A stretch of 13,849 bases of DNA from an uncultured Bacteroidales bacterium (GCA_937901525.1 CALDHX010000003.1:1-13849), one strand, 5' to 3'. Counted from the stretch's first letter, positions 1 to 6,273 are shown. Made by a program: numbers and translations. The notes: generated from the sequence alone by a model not told the origin.

Positions 1-176
1 TTGTTTGGAATAACTAATGCACAAATTAAATATATCAATAATCCACCTCCTCCAAAAAGAGTGAGAATTACAACTAAAAGTCTCATTATAGTAGGGTCTA
101 AATCAAAATATTCTGCGAATCCTCCACATACTCCGCAAAGTTTTCTGTTTGTATTAGAACGATACAATTTTTTCAT
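1..176 (-). CDS. PspC domain protein (partial, C-terminus outside window)
   Basis: Reading the minus strand from the ATG at 176 gives an open frame of 58 codons that runs off the left edge. The protein begins MKKLYRSNTNRKLCGVCGG and continues with AEYFDLDPTIMRLL and then a glycine-rich hydrophobic stretch (about residues 33-56, with GGGG at its centre). This is the PspC domain: the R-K-L-x-G-V-C-G-G-x-A-x-Y sequence and D-x-T-x-x-R-L are its hallmarks, followed by a membrane helix. PspC proteins are small inner-membrane proteins; in enterobacteria PspC takes part in the phage-shock envelope-stress response, but stand-alone PspC proteins in Bacteroidota have no settled role. No Shine-Dalgarno sequence precedes the start; a TATATTTG box lies 24 bp upstream. 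Domain call is firm; full length and function are unknown here. Confidence 0.85.
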   Translation of the reverse strand, partial: MKKLYRSNTNRKLCGVCGGFAEYFDLDPTIMRLLVVILTLFGGGGLLIYLICALVIPN

Positions 177-199
177 AGTAATTTGTTTTTTTGTTTTTG

Positions 200-207
200 C
201 AAATATA
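200..207 (-). promoter_or_regulatory. Putative -7 box for the PspC gene
   Basis: The minus strand reads TATATTTG here, an exact match to the Bacteroidota -7 consensus TAnnTTTG, 24 bp before the ATG of the PspC gene. No TTTG -33 element is seen at the usual 19-21 bp spacing, so the call rests on the -7 box and its position alone. Confidence 0.5.
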
Positions 208-224
208 AAGAAAATTTTTTGTTG

Positions 225-232
225 TATATTTG
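225..232 (+). promoter_or_regulatory. Putative -7 box for the GNAT gene
   Basis: TATATTTG on the plus strand exactly matches TAnnTTTG and lies 28 bp before the ATG at 260. The best TTTG upstream (196-199) is 25 bp away, longer than the usual 19-21. If this box is used, transcription begins near 239, which excludes the in-frame TTG at 230 as the translation start. Confidence 0.5.
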
Positions 233-259
233 CTAATTCAAAGTTTTATTGAATTTTTT

Positions 260-775
260 ATGAATCAAGAAAGATTTGTTTTTAGGAAACCAACTCTTGA
301 TGAGGTGGATAATATAGTGGAAATCATAAATTGTGCAATAAAAAGACTTGGCGATGCAGGGATTTCTCAATGGCAAAATGGTTATCCAAATAAAGAAGTC
401 GTTTTACAAGACATTGCAAATGGTGTGGGTAGAGTTTTGTGCAAGGAAGAAAAAATTTTAGCATACGGAGCATTGGTTTACACAGGCGAAAAGGCATATA
501 ACGACCTTGAAGGAGGAGAATGGATTTTGCAAACGCAGAATTATGCAACTATTCATAGAGCTTGCGTTAGCGATTCTTACGTAGGAGAGGGGTATGGTAA
601 GTTATTTATGATTTTTGCAGAAAATGAAGCAAAACTTTCTTCCGATAGCATAAGAATAGATACGCACCCTGATAATAAAATAATGCAAGGACTTGTTGCT
701 TCCTTGCATTATAAATATTGTGGTAAGGTTATGTACGAAAGTGTAAGGTTAGCCTACGAGAAGGTTTTGAAGTAG
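260..775 (+). CDS. GNAT family N-acetyltransferase
   Basis: This 171-residue protein has a GNAT fold and probably moves an acetyl group from acetyl-CoA to an amine; the substrate cannot be told. The N-terminus FRKPTLDEVDNIVEIIN is the usual first strand and helix. Residues about 36-51 (SQWQNGYPNKEVVLQDI) resemble a common subgroup of uncharacterised bacterial GNAT proteins. Motif A, the acetyl-CoA pyrophosphate loop, is at about 99-117 (HRACVSDSYVGEGYGKLFM, with the G-x-G-x-G pattern GEGYG), and motif B includes NKIMQGLVASLHYKYCG near 139-155. The ATG at 260 is preferred over the in-frame TTG at 230 because 230 lies inside the likely promoter box and adds a non-homologous SFIEFF extension. 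There is no Shine-Dalgarno sequence. The last 27 bp overlap the 3' end of the converging phosphatase gene. Family call firm, function open. Confidence 0.88.
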   Translation: MNQERFVFRKPTLDEVDNIVEIINCAIKRLGDAGISQWQNGYPNKEVVLQDIANGVGRVLCKEEKILAYGALVYTGEKAYNDLEGGEWILQTQNYATIHRACVSDSYVGEGYGKLFMIFAENEAKLSSDSIRIDTHPDNKIMQGLVASLHYKYCGKVMYESVRLAYEKVLK

Positions 776-1210
776 TGAGGTGCAGGCTTTGAATAAATCT
801 TGCCAAGTAGCTTCAAAATCTCCTGTGTACCACGGATCTGCTACATCTTTATGCTCTTTGCAATGACTCATCATAAGAGAAATTTTGTTTTCTTTATCTT
901 CTTTTACAAATGGTGTGAGATTTCTTAGGTTATTGCGATCCATTGCAATTATGTAGTCGTAATAATTATAGTCTTCTTTGGTAAATTGACGTGCAGTTTT
1001 GCCTTCGCAAGATATGTTATGCTCTGCAAGTTTTCTTTTTGCAGGAGGGTAAACGCTATTGCCAATTTCTTCTCGACTTGTAGCACATGAGGCAATTTCA
1101 AAGCGAGATTCTACGCCTTTCTTCTTGACTAAGTCTTTCATTATAAACTCTGCCATAGGGCTTCTGCAAATATTTCCATGGCAGACAAAGAGTATTTTTA
1201 TTTTTTCCAT
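749..1210 (-). CDS. Low-molecular-weight protein tyrosine phosphatase
   Basis: This 153-residue cytosolic protein carries the LMW-PTP signature at its N-terminus: VCHGNICRSP, in which Cys10 is the nucleophile and Arg16 closes the C-x5-R phosphate loop. The general-acid loop is DPWYTGDF with Asp125 as the acid, and DYIIAMDRNN near 85-94 is also typical. Family members hydrolyse phosphotyrosine on proteins; in many bacteria they counter BY-type tyrosine kinases that control polysaccharide export, but no kinase or capsule gene is nearby. The DPWY acid loop argues against the related arsenate reductases, which use extra cysteines. It is the last gene of a three-gene minus-strand operon, 6 bp after the DUF456 gene, and its tail overlaps the acetyltransferase gene. 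No terminator hairpin is visible after it. No Shine-Dalgarno sequence precedes the ATG. Confidence 0.93.
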   Translation of the reverse strand: MEKIKILFVCHGNICRSPMAEFIMKDLVKKKGVESRFEIASCATSREEIGNSVYPPAKRKLAEHNISCEGKTARQFTKEDYNYYDYIIAMDRNNLRNLTPFVKEDKENKISLMMSHCKEHKDVADPWYTGDFEATWQDLFKACTSLLQNLLVG

Positions 1211-1216
1211 TTTTGC

Positions 1217-1732
1217 TTAAAATAAATATGTCCAACAATCTTTTATTATAAAGATTATTGCAATTATTCCATAGATAATTTTAATGAAAGTCCCTGCAAT
1301 AAATCCTATAAACGAACCAAATGCAGAGCGTAATGCGTTTTGGTCGTTGTGAGCTATCATTTCTCCAAAATAAGCTCCAAGAAAAGGCCCTAATATTATT
1401 CCAAAAATTCCAAAAGGTCCTATTGTGATTCCTAATAATGGCAAAACAAAAATGCTAACTATAAGACCTATTGTGCTTCCTCTTACACCTGCTTTTGTGC
1501 CTCCAAATTTTTTTGTTCCAATAATTGGAATTACGTAATCAAGTATTGTGATTGCCAAAGCGATCACGCCCATTACAACAAGATAGGTAGAGTTTATAGG
1601 AAAATTAGGAAGAAAAATCAAGGCTAATATACCAAGATAACTCAGCGGAGTGCCAGGTAATCCGGGTAAAATCGCTCCTATAATTCCTATTATGCCTAAT
1701 AATATGGCTAAAACAATGATAAGGTATGTCAT
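1217..1732 (-). CDS. DUF456 domain membrane protein
   Basis: This 171-residue, very hydrophobic protein fits the DUF456 family of small bacterial membrane proteins with no assigned function. Supporting motifs are the early GAILPGLPGTPLSYLG (about 19-34), DYVIPIIGTKKFGGTKAGVRGSTIG (about 65-89) and the glycine/proline-rich GPFGIFGIILGPFLGAYFGE (about 105-124). Four to five membrane segments are apparent: about 2-22, 30-44, 50-70, 86-118 (possibly two) and 139-163. The regularly spaced glycines suggest close helix packing. It begins 19 bp after the dipeptidase gene and ends 6 bp before the phosphatase gene, so the three are probably co-transcribed. The functional link between them is unknown. 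There is no Shine-Dalgarno sequence. Confidence 0.87.
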   Translation of the reverse strand: MTYLIIVLAILLGIIGIIGAILPGLPGTPLSYLGILALIFLPNFPINSTYLVVMGVIALAITILDYVIPIIGTKKFGGTKAGVRGSTIGLIVSIFVLPLLGITIGPFGIFGIILGPFLGAYFGEMIAHNDQNALRSAFGSFIGFIAGTFIKIIYGIIAIIFIIKDCWTYLF

Positions 1733-1751
1733 AACTGTGTTTTTATTTTAT

Positions 1752-3458
1752 TTATTTCACTACTTTAAGAATTTCTCCATTGTCTTTTACTATTGTTTCA
1801 TACCATTCTGCTGGATATTGAGGTTGTGAAGGAGAAACGCATTGTCCTTTTCTGTAAGGATTTTCAATAAATTTACCATCTGCTTCTTTCTTCACATTGC
1901 CGTCAATGTATTTTACCAATAGGTAGTGTTTTAAGTTTGTCCATTCTTTAAAGGTTAATGCTACTTTATGGTTAGAGAACAATGTCATAGAGTTTTTTAT
2001 TTCTTGTTCTGAGCTTTTTTGATTGAAAGATATGAGTAGTTTTTCGTCAAAGGCAGAAACTTCTTTTATGAAATAGTCTTCTAAGTCTTTTTGTTTTTTT
2101 CTTATGTCTTTTATCATATCATTGTAGCGTGTGTAGGCATAATTTGTTACAAAATTAAATAACCAAAACATTGATGTTTCACTATATTCTATCATTGCTC
2201 CGTTTCCTTCTTGTAGGTGTTCACTTACTTGTTGCAATGCTGTGTAAATTGGCATATAAACTGTTGAATAAGTGTCATCAACTCCAAACCACATCAATCC
2301 TTTTGCAAAAGTTGGCATATTTTCTCTTGATTCTATAACCATTGAAAAGCCTGTTTGTTGTGTTGAAATTGCTCTTTCGTGTACGTATTCTACTCCATCA
2401 ATAGTGAAATCCATTGGTCTCCAACGGTAAGGGCACTTAAATGGACCTGCTCCTAAGTCTTGTGTCATATCCATCTTTGTTCCTTGAAAATGATCTCGCA
2501 TTAACTCCATTACATCTTGAACACTTAGTAAATTATCTGGCTTTATCCAAAGTGGCATACGGTTTTTTAAGTCTAAGCCCATAGCATAGTTTTCGTATTG
2601 TTGCATTTGAGAATTGCAACGGCGAAAAATAGACCATACTCTCGACTCACAGCCTCTTGCAGCAGAGAAATTGATTGGTGCGTATGTGTCTGAGAAAGAA
2701 AATTCTTGGTCTTTTCCGTTGAAATAACCTTTTTTGCGTGCAAATGCAATGACATCGTGGCTATAAACTACCTCTACATCAGGGTGAAATATGTGTTTAA
2801 GTGATTTAGAGCTTATACTTTTGTAGGATTTCTTTGCTTCAAGTGGAAAAGTTGTGATTCGAGCGTGATTTGCGTGTGCAGAAATGTAGCCTTCTGGTAT
2901 TTTCATCGCTACCCACACGGCTCCTTTTTCTTCTCCTTTTCCAATAATTTCCATAATCCAAACTTCCTTGTCGTCTGCTATTGAAAAACTTTCGCCAGAT
3001 GAACAGTATCCGTATGTTTCTGTTAGTTCGGCTATTACTTTTATTGCTTCTCGTGCATTAGATGCTCTTTGCAGCGCAAGTCTTATTAGACTTCCGTAAT
3101 CGATTGCAGGGGTTTTGCTTTCAAGCTCTGCTCTTCCTCCAAAGGTTGTTTCGGTTATGCCAAGTCCAACTTCGTTTGCATTACGAATAATGGTGAATGT
3201 GCGTTCTATTTGTGGAATTTGAATAAGAGGTCTGCCATCTCCGTAGTCAAAAATCTGTATCATTTCGCCCGGTTTATGCACTCCACCAGGTAAATAGTAT
3301 AAATCGCCATAACGAGTGTGAGAATCGGCAGCGTAAGTTATCATTGTAGAGCCATTTTTTGAGGCTTTACGCGTTACTAATATGCTTGTGCAAGCAAAGG
3401 ATTGTGAAAAAAAGGCTGAAATAGCCAATATTAAAATGCTTAATCTTAGTTTTTTCAT
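1752..3458 (-). CDS. Secreted C69 family dipeptidase
   Basis: This 568-residue protein belongs to peptidase family C69 (dipeptidase A type, also called U34), Ntn-hydrolases that cleave dipeptides. Residues 1-22 form a signal peptide: KK, a hydrophobic core (about 6-17), then SQSFA. Cleavage after Ala22 would expose Cys23 in CTSILVTRKAS as the N-terminal nucleophile, as this family requires. Other conserved stretches are YAADSHTRYGD, NEVGLGITETTFGGR and GYCSSGESFSIADDKEVWIMEI. The position -3 residue is Ser and no lipobox is present, so a lipoprotein is unlikely. A longer in-frame start at 3512 is rejected: it would place translation upstream of a very good promoter (3482-3513) and prefix the signal peptide with an odd hydrophobic extension. 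It leads the operon with the DUF456 and phosphatase genes, and probably feeds peptide nutrition in the periplasm. Confidence 0.92.
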   Translation of the reverse strand: MKKLRLSILILAISAFFSQSFACTSILVTRKASKNGSTMITYAADSHTRYGDLYYLPGGVHKPGEMIQIFDYGDGRPLIQIPQIERTFTIIRNANEVGLGITETTFGGRAELESKTPAIDYGSLIRLALQRASNAREAIKVIAELTETYGYCSSGESFSIADDKEVWIMEIIGKGEEKGAVWVAMKIPEGYISAHANHARITTFPLEAKKSYKSISSKSLKHIFHPDVEVVYSHDVIAFARKKGYFNGKDQEFSFSDTYAPINFSAARGCESRVWSIFRRCNSQMQQYENYAMGLDLKNRMPLWIKPDNLLSVQDVMELMRDHFQGTKMDMTQDLGAGPFKCPYRWRPMDFTIDGVEYVHERAISTQQTGFSMVIESRENMPTFAKGLMWFGVDDTYSTVYMPIYTALQQVSEHLQEGNGAMIEYSETSMFWLFNFVTNYAYTRYNDMIKDIRKKQKDLEDYFIKEVSAFDEKLLISFNQKSSEQEIKNSMTLFSNHKVALTFKEWTNLKHYLLVKYIDGNVKKEADGKFIENPYRKGQCVSPSQPQYPAEWYETIVKDNGEILKVVK

Positions 3459-3481
3459 TGCGTTTAAAAGTTTAATTTCTG

Positions 3482-3513
3482 CAAAGATAAGAATAAAAAA
3501 AAGATAAAGCAAA
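3482..3513 (-). promoter_or_regulatory. Bacteroidota-type promoter of the C69 operon
   Basis: On the minus strand TTTG (3513-3510) is followed after exactly 20 bp by TATCTTTG (3489-3482). This matches the Bacteroidota housekeeping consensus in both boxes and in spacing. Transcription would start near 3475, giving a leader of about 17 nt before the ATG at 3458. It is the best promoter in the window and fixes the start of the dipeptidase gene. Confidence 0.8.
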
Positions 3514-3545
3514 GAAAAAATTAAGAAAAACGGAATTGGAAATTA

Positions 3546-3627
3546 GTACAATCGCTTCGTACTACAAGTTTAATTTGATTAAACTTCTAATTTAACTTGA
3601 TTAAACTACTCGTACAATTGCGTTGTA
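3546..3627. repeat. Four palindromes at exact 22-bp spacing
   Basis: Four short dyads lie in tandem: GTAC...GTAC (3546-3562), GTTTAAT-TTG-ATTAAAC (3568-3584), TTTAA...TTAAA (3591-3605) and TACAA...TTGTA (3613-3627). Their centres fall at 3554, 3576, 3598 and 3620, exactly 22 bp apart. The inner two share 18 of 20 bases (3569-3588 and 3591-3610), and the outer two share 13 of 16 (3546-3561 and 3612-3627), so the order is A-B-B-A. The block lies between the terminator after the DUF4293 gene and the C69 promoter, with its near edge about 33 bp upstream of the -33 box. It could be an operator array or a decayed intergenic repeat; function is not known. Confidence 0.75.
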
Positions 3628-3628
3628 A

Positions 3629-3674
3629 AAAAATAAAACAGCCATTTTATTGAAAAAATGACTGTTTTATTTTT
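3629..3674 (-). terminator. Rho-independent terminator after the DUF4293 gene
   Basis: A near-perfect inverted repeat pairs 3629-3648 with 3655-3674 (20 positions with one mismatch, C3642 against A3661) around a 6-nt loop. On the minus strand the stem ends in CTGTTTTATTTTT and runs directly into further T residues (3628-3627), giving a U-tract. It lies 17 bp past the stop of the DUF4293 gene. The stem is A/T-rich apart from the CAG/CTG core, but its length makes the call safe. Confidence 0.85.
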
Positions 3675-3690
3675 CTAACTCTTAGAGTTA

Positions 3691-4179
3691 TTATCTGATT
3701 CTTTCAGAATCTCTGACTAATTTTTCGTCTTTTTTAATCGCTCTTTGGGCTAAGATAAATAATAAGACTTGTCCCATTGGTAGATAAGTGGAAACACCAT
3801 ATATTGTTTTGGTTACTTGGATTTGTTGTTGAGCAAGTGCAGTTTCTTGTGCGGAAATTATCCACAAAAGCAACATTCCTACGTAAATTGTCGCAATAAG
3901 GAATCCAAAAGCTGAGATTCGCATTTGCAAAGGACGATTTTTAAATAGGAAAATAGCAACTAATGCAAGTATTCCTGTGGCAATAGGGAAGAATATCGCA
4001 TTCCACGCAATTGTTGTTTGAGGAAGTGCTGTTGTGTCTGCTGGTAAATCTTTTGGAAGAATGTTATATTCTGTTGTGTCATACTTATCTGTTTCAAACT
4101 CTGCTAACGGGAAACAGAAACTTAATATTGAAAGGACTAAAACACCAACTAAGTATAATGTTTGTATTCTTTGTATCAT
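3691..4179 (-). CDS. DUF4293 family membrane protein
   Basis: This 162-residue protein fits DUF4293, a family found in Bacteroidota and of unknown function. The start MIQRIQTLYLVG and the basic end KKDEKLVRDSERIR are characteristic. Four membrane helices can be seen at about 8-26, 58-79, 86-109 and 130-147; an extracytoplasmic or loop region of about 30 polar residues (28-56) separates the first two, and the C-terminal basic tail is probably cytoplasmic. It begins 63 bp after groEL, beyond a terminator-like hairpin, and no TAnnTTTG box lies between, so it is probably transcribed by read-through from the chaperonin operon. A strong terminator follows it. No Shine-Dalgarno sequence is present. 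Confidence 0.88.
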   Translation of the reverse strand: MIQRIQTLYLVGVLVLSILSFCFPLAEFETDKYDTTEYNILPKDLPADTTALPQTTIAWNAIFFPIATGILALVAIFLFKNRPLQMRISAFGFLIATIYVGMLLLWIISAQETALAQQQIQVTKTIYGVSTYLPMGQVLLFILAQRAIKKDEKLVRDSERIR

Positions 4180-4186
4180 AATATCT

Positions 4187-4232
4187 TGTTTTTAAAAAAC
4201 AATAAGCCCAAGAGAATCTCTTGGACTTATTG
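4187..4232 (-). terminator. Hairpin with U-tract between groEL and the DUF4293 gene
   Basis: On the minus strand CAATAAG, one mismatch and CCAAGAG pair across a tiny AT-rich loop (4200-4214 with 4218-4232), and the stem is followed by GTTTTTTAAAAAC. It starts 10 bp after the groEL stop. This is a good intrinsic terminator for groESL. Because the next gene has no clear promoter of its own, it may act as a partial terminator that lowers expression of the DUF4293 gene relative to the chaperonin. Confidence 0.8.
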
Positions 4233-4242
4233 ATTATATTTT

Positions 4243-5871
4243 TTAATACATTCCTGGCATTCCGCCTGGTGCACCTGGCATTGCTGGTGCTTCTTCTTTT
4301 ATTTCTGAAAGAACGCATTCTGTTGTCAAAATCATAGATGCGATTGAGGCTGCATTCTCTATTGCTACTCTTGCTACTTTTGTAGGGTCTATAACTCCAC
4401 TTGCGTGAAGGTCTTCATAGACTTCTGTTCTTGCATTAAAGCCAAAATCTCCTTGAAGTTCTTTTACTTTGTTTACAACAACAGATCCTTCCATTCCTGC
4501 ATTGGCTACGATTTGGCGAAGAGGCTCTTCTAATGCTCTGCGTACGATTTGGATTCCTGTTTCTTCGTCTTCGTTTTCTCCTTTAAGGTTTTCTAATGCT
4601 GAAATTGCTCTTATGAAAGCTACTCCACCGCCTGGGATAATTCCTTCTTCAAGTGCTGCTCTTGTTGCGTTAAGTGCATCGTCAAAACGGTCTTTCTTTT
4701 CTTTCATTTCTACCTCTGAGGCTGCTCCAACATAGATTACTGCAACTCCACCTGCAAGTTTTGCAAGTCTTTCTTGAAGTTTTTCTCTGTCATAGTCAGA
4801 AGTTGTTTTTTCGATTTGAGCTTTGATTTGACTAACTCTTGCATCGATTTGTTCTTTTGCTCCTGCACCTGAAACAATTGTTGTGTTGTCTTTATCAACT
4901 GTTATTTTTTGAGCAGAACCAAGCATTGTAAGGTCAGCATCTTCAAGTTTGTATCCTTTTTCTTCTGAAATTACTGTACCACCTGTAAGAATTGCTATGT
5001 CTTCTAACATTTCTTTTCTTCTGTCTCCAAATCCTGGTGCTTTAACTGCAACAATTTTCAAAGAACCTCTTAGACGGTTTACAACAAGTGTTGCTAATGC
5101 TTCTCCTTCTATGTCTTCTGAGATGATAAGTAAGCCTCTTCCTGTTTGAACTGTTTTTTCTAATATTGGTAAAAGCTCTTTTAGGTTAGAGATTTTTTTG
5201 TCGTAGATTAAGATGAAAGGATTTTCGTAAATTGCTTCCATCTTTTCTGTGTTTGTAACAAAGTATGGAGAAAGAAATCCTCTATCGAATTGCATTCCTT
5301 CTACAACTTTTACTGTTGTGTCTAAGCCTTTTGCTTCTTCAATAGTGATTACACCTTCTTTTTTAACTTTATCCATTGCATCAGCAATGATTTGTCCGAT
5401 GAATTTGTCGTTATTTGCTGATATTGTAGCAACTTGTTCTACTTTTTCTTTGCCTTCGCCAATTTCTCTTGAACGAGCCTTTAAATCTTTTATTACTTCG
5501 GCAACTGCTTTGTCAATACCACGTTTCAAATCCATTGGATTAGCACCTGCAGTTACGTTTTTAATTCCTGTATTTACTATTGCTTGTGCTAAAACTGTTG
5601 CAGTAGTAGTTCCATCTCCTGCTTGATCGTTAGTTTTTGAAGCAACTTCTTTTACTAACTGAGCTCCCATATTTTGAACTGCGTCTTCTAATTCTACTTC
5701 TTTAGCAACAGAAACTCCATCCTTTGTAATATGTGGTGCACCGAACTTTTTATCAATAATAACGTTTCTTCCCTTTGGTCCTAATGTTACTTTAACAGCA
5801 TTAGCCAAAGCATCAACTCCTAATCTTAATTGTTCTCTTGCTTCTGTGTTGAATATTATGTTTTTTGCCAT
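4243..5871 (-). CDS. groL: Chaperonin GroEL (60 kDa)
   Basis: This 542-residue protein is the large subunit of the bacterial chaperonin, a double ring of seven-fold symmetry that folds proteins in an ATP-driven cycle with GroES in the cytosol. The sequence is full length. It begins MAKNIIFNTEAREQLRLGVD; the equatorial ATP site shows TLGPKGRN (29-36), Asp51 in TKDGVSVAKE and AGDGTTTATVLAQ (85-97, with the essential DGTTT at 86-90). The apical domain contains FDRGFLSPYFVTNTEKME and KAPGFGDRRKEMLEDIA, and the second equatorial part has AGGVAVIYVGAASEVEMKEKKDR and EEGIIPGGGVA. The flexible C-terminus is GGMPGMY. It starts 12 bp after groES without a Shine-Dalgarno sequence and is co-transcribed with it. 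A terminator hairpin follows. It is a single ordinary groEL; nothing is missing. Confidence 0.98.
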   Translation of the reverse strand: MAKNIIFNTEAREQLRLGVDALANAVKVTLGPKGRNVIIDKKFGAPHITKDGVSVAKEVELEDAVQNMGAQLVKEVASKTNDQAGDGTTTATVLAQAIVNTGIKNVTAGANPMDLKRGIDKAVAEVIKDLKARSREIGEGKEKVEQVATISANNDKFIGQIIADAMDKVKKEGVITIEEAKGLDTTVKVVEGMQFDRGFLSPYFVTNTEKMEAIYENPFILIYDKKISNLKELLPILEKTVQTGRGLLIISEDIEGEALATLVVNRLRGSLKIVAVKAPGFGDRRKEMLEDIAILTGGTVISEEKGYKLEDADLTMLGSAQKITVDKDNTTIVSGAGAKEQIDARVSQIKAQIEKTTSDYDREKLQERLAKLAGGVAVIYVGAASEVEMKEKKDRFDDALNATRAALEEGIIPGGGVAFIRAISALENLKGENEDEETGIQIVRRALEEPLRQIVANAGMEGSVVVNKVKELQGDFGFNARTEVYEDLHASGVIDPTKVARVAIENAASIASMILTTECVLSEIKEEAPAMPGAPGGMPGMY

Positions 5872-5883
5872 AGTTTTAATTTT

Positions 5884-6162
5884 TTAGATGATTGCGTAAA
5901 TATCGTTTTCTCTCATAATTAGGTAATCAATACCATCAATTGCTATTTCTGTTCCAGAATATTTTCCGTAAAGTACTTGATCGCCTACTTTAACGCTCAT
6001 AGGTTCGTCTTTTTTTCCTGGTCCTACTGCTACAACTTCCCCTCTCATTGGTTTTTCTTTTGCAGTGTCTGGAATAATTATACCTGATGCAGTTTTTTGT
6101 TCCATTTCCGCAGGTTTAATCAAAACTCTGTCAGATAAAGGTCTAACGTTTACATTTGCCAT
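5884..6162 (-). CDS. groS: Co-chaperonin GroES (10 kDa)
   Basis: This 92-residue protein is the lid of the GroEL chamber. It begins MANVNVRPLSDRVLIKPAEM, contains the mobile loop that docks on GroEL (QKTASGIIIPDTAKEKP, about 22-38), then GEVVAVGPGKKD and VGDQVLYGKYSGTEI, and ends DYLIMRENDIYAII, all normal for the family. The length matches other Bacteroidota GroES proteins. The start is fixed by a strong Shine-Dalgarno sequence AGGAGA 8 bp upstream, unusual in this window. The gene begins 111 bp downstream of valS, and the gap carries a -24/-12 type motif (6223-6237), so it probably has its own inducible promoter. No CIRCE operator (TTAGCACTC-N9-GAGTGCTAA) is present, so HrcA control is not indicated. 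Confidence 0.97.
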   Translation of the reverse strand: MANVNVRPLSDRVLIKPAEMEQKTASGIIIPDTAKEKPMRGEVVAVGPGKKDEPMSVKVGDQVLYGKYSGTEIAIDGIDYLIMRENDIYAII

Positions 6163-6170
6163 TTCGTTAA

Positions 6171-6176
6171 TCTCCT
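6171..6176 (-). promoter_or_regulatory. Shine-Dalgarno sequence of groES
   Basis: The minus strand reads AGGAGA, with 8 bases before the ATG at 6162. Ten of the thirteen starts seen here have no such sequence, as is common in Bacteroidota, so this may mark specially high or regulated translation. Confidence 0.75.
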
Positions 6177-6222
6177 ATTTTGTTTTTAATATTTATAAAA
6201 TTAATTCTTTGTTTTGTTAAAG

Positions 6223-6237
6223 GCAAGTTTTGTGCCA
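6223..6237 (-). promoter_or_regulatory. Putative sigma-54 (-24/-12) promoter of groESL
   Basis: The minus strand reads TGGCAC-AAAAC-TTGC, an exact match to the sigma-54 core TGGCAC-N5-TTGC, with 10 bp between the invariant GG (6236-6235) and GC (6224-6223). Transcription would start near 6212, giving a leader of about 50 nt that ends in the AGGAGA Shine-Dalgarno sequence. No TAnnTTTG housekeeping box exists anywhere on this strand between valS and groES, unlike the other transcription units of the window. The same bases can form a weak 4-bp hairpin (GGCA/TGCC), so a role as a poor valS terminator is an alternative. No activator-binding site could be identified. Confidence 0.55.
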
Positions 6238-6273
6238 AAAGTGTTTTTTTGTGTCAAATTGTCATAGAAAATC

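Noticed and set aside
1..252. Plus-strand frame of 83 codons at the left edge
   Set aside because: It is antisense to the PspC gene, whose domain sequence is clear, and it runs on through the divergent promoter gap; the residues look like AT-rich noise.
3456..3458. Lipoprotein signal for the C69 protein because a Cys follows the signal peptide
   Set aside because: The residues before Cys23 are Ser-Phe-Ala, not a lipobox; in family C69 this Cys is the catalytic nucleophile.
3458..3512. Eighteen-residue N-terminal extension of the C69 dipeptidase
   Set aside because: It overlaps a full-consensus promoter and precedes a complete signal peptide that begins MKKLRL.
4469..5626. Plus-strand frames opposite groEL (4469-4735, 4949-5149, 5249-5626)
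   Set aside because: These are shadows of a highly expressed, biased coding sequence; no start signals or recognisable domains, and groEL is intact.
6223..6236. Intrinsic terminator for valS
   Set aside because: The only hairpin is a 4-bp GGCA/TGCC stem with a 7-nt loop and a short interrupted T-run; too weak to call, although it overlaps the sigma-54-like motif.
6163..6273. CIRCE/HrcA operator before groES
   Set aside because: Neither TTAGCACTC nor GAGTGCTAA half-site is present in the leader.
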